A DNA stretch of 64,000 bases from positions 62,001 through 126,000 of the forward strand of contig CAZKMA010000003.1 in assembly GCA_964553615.1 (NCBI GenBank), given 5' to 3'. Below the pieces are notes generated by a model. It did not search any database, was not told the origin of the DNA, and worked only from the letters and a program-made list of their open reading frames with translations. Both the position numbers and the translations under genes were made by a program. The first letter of the stretch is position 1. The number at the start of each line of letters is the position of its first letter. Source of the DNA: DATKUC01 sp964553615 (GTDB lineage: Bacteria > Spirochaetota > Spirochaetia > DSM-27196 > DATKUC01). Positions 59,768 through 64,000 of this stretch are shown piece by piece.

Positions 59768-59818
59768 CCGTCGGATCTGCAGATCCGTCGCATCTGTAGA
59801 TCCGTCGCATCTGTAGAT
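59768..59818. repeat. Three tandem 17-bp repeats with internal palindromes
   Basis: Units CCGTCGGATCTGCAGAT, then twice CCGTCGCATCTGTAGAT, back to back. Each contains ATCTGYAGAT, a palindrome in the first unit and one mismatch off in the others. They lie in the lacI/epimerase divergent region beside a consensus -35 box. The 338-bp gap 59694-60031 holds no gene. Confidence 0.85.
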
Positions 59819-59827
59819 GCGTTCTGT

Positions 59828-59855
59828 TTGACAATTCAACGTCCCGTGTTATCAT
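59828..59855 (+). promoter_or_regulatory. Promoter of the epimerase-GH130 operon
   Basis: -35 TTGACA (59828-59833), 16-bp spacer, -10 TATCAT (59850-59855). The leader to the ATG at 60032 is about 170 nt. Confidence 0.65.
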
Positions 59856-59995
59856 GGAAAACCGATGAAATACCGGTTTCTCGCCGTGCTCCGGATCAGG
59901 AATATTTCCGGATCGCCTTGAGCAGAATTATCTACTTATATCACAAATGAATAAGTATTCAAAGGGATTGAGACAGGTGGTGACCTTTCGATAGA

Positions 59996-60007
59996 GAAAC
60001 CGGTTTC
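59996..60007. promoter_or_regulatory. LacI-type operator before the epimerase gene
   Basis: Perfect palindrome GAAACCGGTTTC with the central CG typical of LacI-family sites, 24 bp before the ATG. A related pair of half-sites, AAACCG and CGGTTT, lies at about 59859-59880 just after the promoter. Confidence 0.6.
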
Positions 60008-60031
60008 GTTTCGAAATTGAAGTGGGGGACA

Positions 60032-61441
60032 ATGATGGGCAGTGTTCCGGCCGATCGGGCCGACGCGCTTCGAAGCCTCTCGAAGGCGCTCAGGCGGGAG
60101 CTCACCGACGACATCCTTCCGTACTGGATGACGACCGGCCGTGATCGGTCAGGAGGTGGATATTTCGGTGAGATCGATAACGCCGATGTCGCCGACCCGG
60201 AAGCCGAAAAGAGCGCAGTCATGATTGGGCGGCATTTGTGGACGTTTTCTGCCGCCGCACAATTTCTGGAAGACGATACCTTCCTCCCGTTTGCCGAAGC
60301 GGCCGGCGATTTCCTGCTCCATCGCCTCTGGGATGAACGATACGGTGGAACCTACTGGTCGGTGTCGGCCGAAGGGTACCCACTGGTTCGCAAGAAGCAG
60401 ATCTACGCGCAGGCGTTTACGATCTACGGATTGTGCGAGTACAGCCGAACCGGCGGNNNNNNNNNNNNNNNNNNNNNNNNNNNNNNNNNNNNNNNNNNNN
60501 NNNNNNNNNNNNNNNNNNNNNNNNNNNNNNNNNNNNNNNNNNNNNNNNNNNNNNNNAGGATACCCGGCGGCGCGTCCGCATTCGAAACCGCGCTGGGATT
60601 GTTTGCGCTCCTGGAACGGTACGCGCTGGACCGGGAGAACGGCGGGTATTTCGAGGCACTCTCCCAGAACTGGAAACCCACCGACGACCGGAAATTGAGT
60701 CCGGTTGACCTGGATTGCGAGAAATCAATGAACACCAATCTCCACGTTCTTGAGGCGTACACGAACCTGCTGCGAACGGGGATGTTCCTGTACCCGCCGG
60801 GGACCGGTGCCGGTGACAGAAGTCACGCCAGGGTTGCAGCGGCTCTCGAAGCGCAGGTACACATTATGGAGGAGCGGGTATTACAGCCGGATGGGCATCT
60901 GGGCCTCTTCTTCAGCGGTGACTGGTCCCGGCTGGATGGCCGCGTTTCGTTCGGGCACGATATCGAGGCAAGCTGGCTTCTGTGCGAGGCGCGGGATGTG
61001 CTCCGGCGGTACGCGCAGAGGAGTGGCGGCGCAGTCACTTTGCCCGCCGCATCAGAGCCGGCACTGCGGCTTGCGACTGTGACTCTGGAAGAGGGCTACG
61101 ATCCGGAGCGGGGCGGCGTGTATGACGAACGGGACGGAGATGAAATAGATCCGTGTCGGATCTGGTGGGTCCAGGCGGAATCCATGGTTGGATTCCTCAA
61201 TGCGTATCAGCTCACCGGGAAAGAAGAGTTCATAGAGGCGCTTTCACGGACGTGGGAGTTCATATCCGTTCACATGCTCGACCGGGACGGCGGTGAATGG
61301 CACTGGGGCGTGACGGATACGGGCGCCGTGCTGGACGCATATCCGAAAGGCGGAAACTGGAAGACCGGGTACCATAACGCCCGCGCCTGTATGGAGATCA
61401 TACGACGCACAGAGGAGGTGCTGCGCCATGAAGATGCCTGA
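60032..61441 (+). CDS. Cellobiose 2-epimerase (AGE family); spans a gap
   Basis: 469 codons including 34 unknown; GGGGGAC precedes the ATG. (Alpha/alpha)6 barrel of the N-acylglucosamine 2-epimerase superfamily. WTFSAAAQFL, RKKQIYAQAFTIYGL, MNTNLHVLEAYTNLLR, FGHDIEASWLLCEA and RIWWVQAESMVGFLNAYQLTG are the cellobiose-2-epimerase versions, with the catalytic histidines in NLHVLE, GHDIE and the late WHWGV region. Converts the reducing-end sugar of beta-1,4 disaccharides, for example mannobiose to mannosylglucose. Coupled to GH130 by a 14-bp overlap. Typical length is about 400, so the true size of the gap may be smaller than shown or the middle may be longer. Confidence 0.88.
   Translation: MMGSVPADRADALRSLSKALRRELTDDILPYWMTTGRDRSGGGYFGEIDNADVADPEAEKSAVMIGRHLWTFSAAAQFLEDDTFLPFAEAAGDFLLHRLWDERYGGTYWSVSAEGYPLVRKKQIYAQAFTIYGLCEYSRTGXXXXXXXXXXXXXXXXXXXXXXXXXXXXXXXXXXRIPGGASAFETALGLFALLERYALDRENGGYFEALSQNWKPTDDRKLSPVDLDCEKSMNTNLHVLEAYTNLLRTGMFLYPPGTGAGDRSHARVAAALEAQVHIMEERVLQPDGHLGLFFSGDWSRLDGRVSFGHDIEASWLLCEARDVLRRYAQRSGGAVTLPAASEPALRLATVTLEEGYDPERGGVYDERDGDEIDPCRIWWVQAESMVGFLNAYQLTGKEEFIEALSRTWEFISVHMLDRDGGEWHWGVTDTGAVLDAYPKGGNWKTGYHNARACMEIIRRTEEVLRHEDA
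60457..60556. other. Scaffold gap of 100 N inside the epimerase gene
   Basis: Exactly 100 N; unknown true size. The epimerase frame continues on both sides. Confidence 0.98.
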
Positions 61442-62642
61442 TTTTGAACAACGCAGACAGATGCTCACGCAGAATTATGAGGAGCTCATTCATCGGCGCA
61501 ATGAGCCGGTCTATCCCGGAAACGGGATCTTTCTGCGGTACCGGAATCCGGTTCTGACGGCTGAGCATACGCCGCTTTTCTGGCGCTATGATTTTGACCG
61601 GTCAGCCAATCCGTTCCTGATTGAACGGATGGGGATAAATGCCGTGTTCAACGCCGGGGCCATCCGGTACCGGGACACCTACTGCCTGGTCTGCCGTGTG
61701 GAGGGATCGGACAGGAAATCCTTCTTTGCTGTTGCGGAGAGCGCGAATGGAATAGATGGTTTTCGGTTCAGAGATTTCCCGATCGCCCTTCCCGAGAACG
61801 AAAACCCGGACGTCAATGTGTACGACATGAGACTCACCGCTCACGAGGACGGGTGGATCTACGGTATCTTCTGTACCGAGCGCAAGGACGCGTCGGCTCC
61901 ACCGGGAGATACCAGCATGGCGGAGGCCAAGGCGGGAATTGTTCGCACGCGGGATCTCGAGCGGTGGGAACGTATGCCGGACCTCATTACCCGGTCGCCG
62001 CAGCAGCGCAACGTCGTGCTGCACCCCGAGTACCGGGACGGGAAGTACCTTCTCTACACCCGACCGCAGGATGGTTTCATAGAGACAGGGAGCGGCGGGG
62101 GTATATGCTGGGGGTTGAGCGACAGCATGGTGGCGGCACGGGTGGATAACGAGAAGCTTCTGGATCCGAAGCAATATCACACGATCAAGGAATTGAAAAA
62201 CGGTGCCGGCGCCGTCCCCATAAAGACGCCGAGGGGATGGCTCCACATTGCACACGGCGTTCGGGGCACTGCGGCGGGTCTGCGCTACGTGATCTACGCC
62301 TTCATGACCCACAGGGAGAACCCGGTTGAGGTAGTTGCCCGCCCCGGCGGCTACCTGATTGCGCCGGAAGGTGATGAGCGGACAGGCGACGTCTCCAACG
62401 TCGTATTCACGAACGGAGCCGTAGCCGATGATGATGGGCGGCTTCTCATCTACTACGCATCCTCGGACACACGCATGCACGTTGCCGAGACAACGGTGGA
62501 CCGGATGGTCGACTACTGCTTCAACACCCCGGAAGATGGCCTTCGATCCGGCAGCAGCGTTCAATCTCGTACCGAACTCATCACGCGCAACCTGAAAATT
62601 CCGGGGAAAGGAGTCGACGGCCCATTTACGCGCATTGTGTAG
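61428..62642 (+). CDS. GH130 4-O-beta-D-mannosyl-D-glucose phosphorylase
   Basis: 404 residues, GAGGAGGTG eight bases before ATG. Five-bladed propeller of GH130: NPVLTAEHTPLFWRYDFD, GINAVFNAGAIRYRDTYCLVCRVE in parts, NPDVNVYDMRLTAHEDG with the catalytic Asp in VYDMRL, QRNVVLHPEYRDGKYLLYTRPQDG, then HGVRGTAAGLRYVIYAF and VYYAS-type LLIYYASSDTRMHVA. The length and these blocks match subfamily GH130_1. It splits mannosyl-glucose with phosphate into mannose 1-phosphate and glucose. With the epimerase it completes cytoplasmic beta-mannobiose use. No signal peptide. No mannoside transporter is next to it. Confidence 0.92.
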   Translation: MKMPDFEQRRQMLTQNYEELIHRRNEPVYPGNGIFLRYRNPVLTAEHTPLFWRYDFDRSANPFLIERMGINAVFNAGAIRYRDTYCLVCRVEGSDRKSFFAVAESANGIDGFRFRDFPIALPENENPDVNVYDMRLTAHEDGWIYGIFCTERKDASAPPGDTSMAEAKAGIVRTRDLERWERMPDLITRSPQQRNVVLHPEYRDGKYLLYTRPQDGFIETGSGGGICWGLSDSMVAARVDNEKLLDPKQYHTIKELKNGAGAVPIKTPRGWLHIAHGVRGTAAGLRYVIYAFMTHRENPVEVVARPGGYLIAPEGDERTGDVSNVVFTNGAVADDDGRLLIYYASSDTRMHVAETTVDRMVDYCFNTPEDGLRSGSSVQSRTELITRNLKIPGKGVDGPFTRIV

Positions 62643-62681
62643 ACGGATTGTGCCGCACGGCCGACCACGGCCTTAAATCTA

Positions 62682-62710
62682 TGGACAACCCCTCTGGTTT
62701 ACGATTTAAT
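62682..62710 (+). promoter_or_regulatory. Promoter of the TrpX-type importer
   Basis: -35 TGGACA (62682-62687), 17-bp spacer, -10 TTTAAT (62705-62710); leader of about 42 nt to the ATG at 62759. Confidence 0.65.
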
Positions 62711-62758
62711 AGGGTGTCGTAGCCCAAACAGGGTGTGGATTGGAATAAGGAGGCAGAA

Positions 62759-63763
62759 ATGCGAAAAGTAGTGCGGTTTCTCGCAGTGGGTGCGCTTTTT
62801 CTTGCGGCGGCCGGCGTGGTATTTGCGGGCGGTTCAACCGAGAAACAGGGAAAGCCCATAATCGGTATTTCGAAGATCGTGACCCATCCGGCGCTGGATG
62901 CGGTGGAAAAAGGGGTTCAGGACGAACTTGCCGCCGAGGGTTTTGACGTGCAGTACGATCTGCAAAATGCGAACGGGGACGTCAATACCGCCAAGCAGAT
63001 TGCGAACAAGTTCAAGTCCGAAAACGTTGCGGCGGCAGTCGGCATTGCAACTCCTACCGCCATTGCGCTTGCTGAAACCATGAAGAAGATTCCGGTTATC
63101 TTCTCCGCGGTTACCGATCCTGTTTCCGCAGGTCTTGTTCCGTCGCTGACTCAGAGCGCTCCGAACGTAACCGGCTACTCCGACATGACACCGGTCAAGC
63201 AGCAGATCGAGATGCTCAGCAAGTTCATGAACATCAAGCGGCTCGGCCACGTTTATTCGAGCAGTGAGCCGAATGCGGTGGTCCTTGCCGATATGGTAAA
63301 GAAGGCGTGTGCGGAACTCGGTATTCAGTTCGTGCCGGCAACTGTCACCAATTCGGCCGAAGTGCGTCAGGCAACGCAGTCTATCGTTGGACGGGTTGAC
63401 GCAATTTATGTCAGCACCGACAACACCGTGGTCTCTGCGCTCAGCTCTCTTACCGAGGTAGCAACGCAGGCGAAGATTCCGGTCATCTCGGCAGATCCGA
63501 GCTCGGCGGAAACCTATGATATCCTTGCGGCATACGGATTCGACTACTACACCATGGGCCGGGCAACGGGCAAGCTCGTTGGAGAAATCCTGAAAGGAAA
63601 ATCGCCCGGCAGTATCCCGACTCAGTTCCTGACCGACCGGAAGGACCTCATCCTCCTGGTAAACAAGGACGTAGCAAAGAAGCTTGGCGTTACCCTTCCG
63701 GCCAGCCTCATCAACGAAGCCGACAAGATCGTTGAAAACGGGAAGCTCGTCAACAAAAAGTAG
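62759..63763 (+). CDS. ABC substrate-binding protein of the TrpX/PF04392 family
   Basis: 334 residues, AAGGAGG before ATG. Signal peptide ending AGVVFA, mature start GGSTEKQG. IGISKIVTHPALDAVEKGVQDEL, ANKFKSENVAAAVGIATPTA, IPVIFSAVTDPVSAGLV, NVTGYSDMTPV and the DAIYVSTDNTVVSAL loop are diagnostic of the TrpX-like ABC_sub_bind family. Characterised relatives bind aromatic amino acids; others are unassigned. Its permease begins 123 bp downstream. Confidence 0.93.
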   Translation: MRKVVRFLAVGALFLAAAGVVFAGGSTEKQGKPIIGISKIVTHPALDAVEKGVQDELAAEGFDVQYDLQNANGDVNTAKQIANKFKSENVAAAVGIATPTAIALAETMKKIPVIFSAVTDPVSAGLVPSLTQSAPNVTGYSDMTPVKQQIEMLSKFMNIKRLGHVYSSSEPNAVVLADMVKKACAELGIQFVPATVTNSAEVRQATQSIVGRVDAIYVSTDNTVVSALSSLTEVATQAKIPVISADPSSAETYDILAAYGFDYYTMGRATGKLVGEILKGKSPGSIPTQFLTDRKDLILLVNKDVAKKLGVTLPASLINEADKIVENGKLVNKK

Positions 63764-63844
63764 ACCCGATCGACCCAACATGCCCACCGGTTCGTTTCAT
63801 GCTCTCACGGAGTGGAGATTCGGACTGGCGGGCAATTTCATTTC

Positions 63845-63853
63845 TGGTATAAT
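63845..63853 (+). promoter_or_regulatory. Extended -10 promoter before the permease gene
   Basis: TGGTATAAT, a perfect extended -10 (TGn TATAAT), with a poor -35 (CTGGCG). It gives the permease a start site separate from the binding protein. No stem-loop follows this binding-protein gene. Confidence 0.6.
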
Positions 63854-63886
63854 GGCTACCAACATCTGAATGCAAGGAATCAGCGC

Positions 63887-64000
63887 ATGATCGAAGGAAT
63901 CCTCTTAGAGGGATTGATCTATGGAATCATGGTACTCGGGGTATTCATCACCTTCCGGATCCTCGATTTTCCCGATCTGACAGTCGACGGTTCGTTTCCG
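63887..64000 (+). CDS. TrpY-type ABC permease, 5' part only
   Basis: Starts at the ATG at 63887 with AAGGAA upstream and runs off the right edge after 38 codons. MIEGILLEGLIYGIMVLGVF followed by ITFRILDFPDLTVDGSFP is the characteristic N-terminus of permeases paired with TrpX-like binding proteins (COG4120); the ILDFPDLTVDGSF stretch is nearly invariant in that family. Confidence 0.9.
   Translation, partial: MIEGILLEGLIYGIMVLGVFITFRILDFPDLTVDGSFP

Noticed and set aside
59768..59818. CRISPR-like array
   Set aside because: Repeats are directly adjacent with no spacers and only three units; no cas genes.

Overview
This 64 kb window (two 100-N scaffold gaps, at 41073-41172 and 60457-60556) looks like a genome-assembly contig from a fermentative, sugar-scavenging, free-living spirochaete. 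The inference rests on the five ABC solute-binding proteins, whose signal peptides all end in FA[GN]Gx[STA]E (FAGGKSE, FANGTAE, FANGASE, FAGGSTE), a mature N-terminus I associate with Spirochaeta/Treponema relatives, and on the heavy load of RbsABC-type sugar importers with DUF2291, a chemoreceptor and no respiratory genes. No rRNA, tRNA, CRISPR or intact mobile element was seen.

Layout. 0-6.1 kb: partial lysine-2,3-aminomutase-type radical SAM enzyme, gap, a CHASE/PAS histidine kinase and hemW. 6.1-7.2 kb: a decayed sugar locus (GntR/LacI-type regulator with its middle deleted, a stranded promoter, the C-terminal third of an RbsC permease), followed by intact manA, a SIS isomerase, an M42 peptidase and an OYE-type flavoprotein. 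11.4-22.2 kb: LacI regulator with a perfect 30-bp palindrome at its promoter, then two RbsABC-type importers separated by a Gfo/Idh/MocA dehydrogenase and a mannose-6-phosphate-isomerase-like cupin. 22.3-27.9 kb (minus strand): DeoR regulator, split transketolase, glycerol-kinase-like FGGY kinase and a fucose/arabinose-isomerase-type enzyme, a layout resembling the isomerase/kinase/split-transketolase route described for D-apiose. 28.2-34.4 kb: DUF2291, a third RbsABC importer and a methyl-accepting chemotaxis protein. 34.5-46.2 kb: metallo-hydrolase, Cys-type sulfatase with a nearby formylglycine-generating enzyme, a second Gfo/Idh, NhaD antiporter, an unusually short ROK protein with an FGGY kinase, a membrane-anchored MutS-like ATPase, UPF0303 and an NAD-epimerase.

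46.3-58.6 kb is the most unusual block: two KAS III-like enzymes with non-canonical catalytic residues transcribed divergently from back-to-back promoters; one arm continues into a CoA-transferase and a thiolase, the other into an SDR, an alpha/beta hydrolase, a complete Liv-type ABC importer and a tandem-duplicated TetR regulator. It reads as an uptake-plus-degradation (or synthesis) pathway for an unidentified acyl or keto compound.

58.6-62.6 kb: LacI regulator, cellobiose-2-epimerase and GH130 mannosylglucose phosphorylase, a beta-mannobiose route that manA would complete. The right end holds a TrpX-type binding protein and the start of its permease.

Regulatory theme: four of the five binding-protein genes are followed directly by an intercistronic stem-loop with no T tract, as expected for 3'-end protection that raises binding-protein mRNA above that of the membrane subunits.
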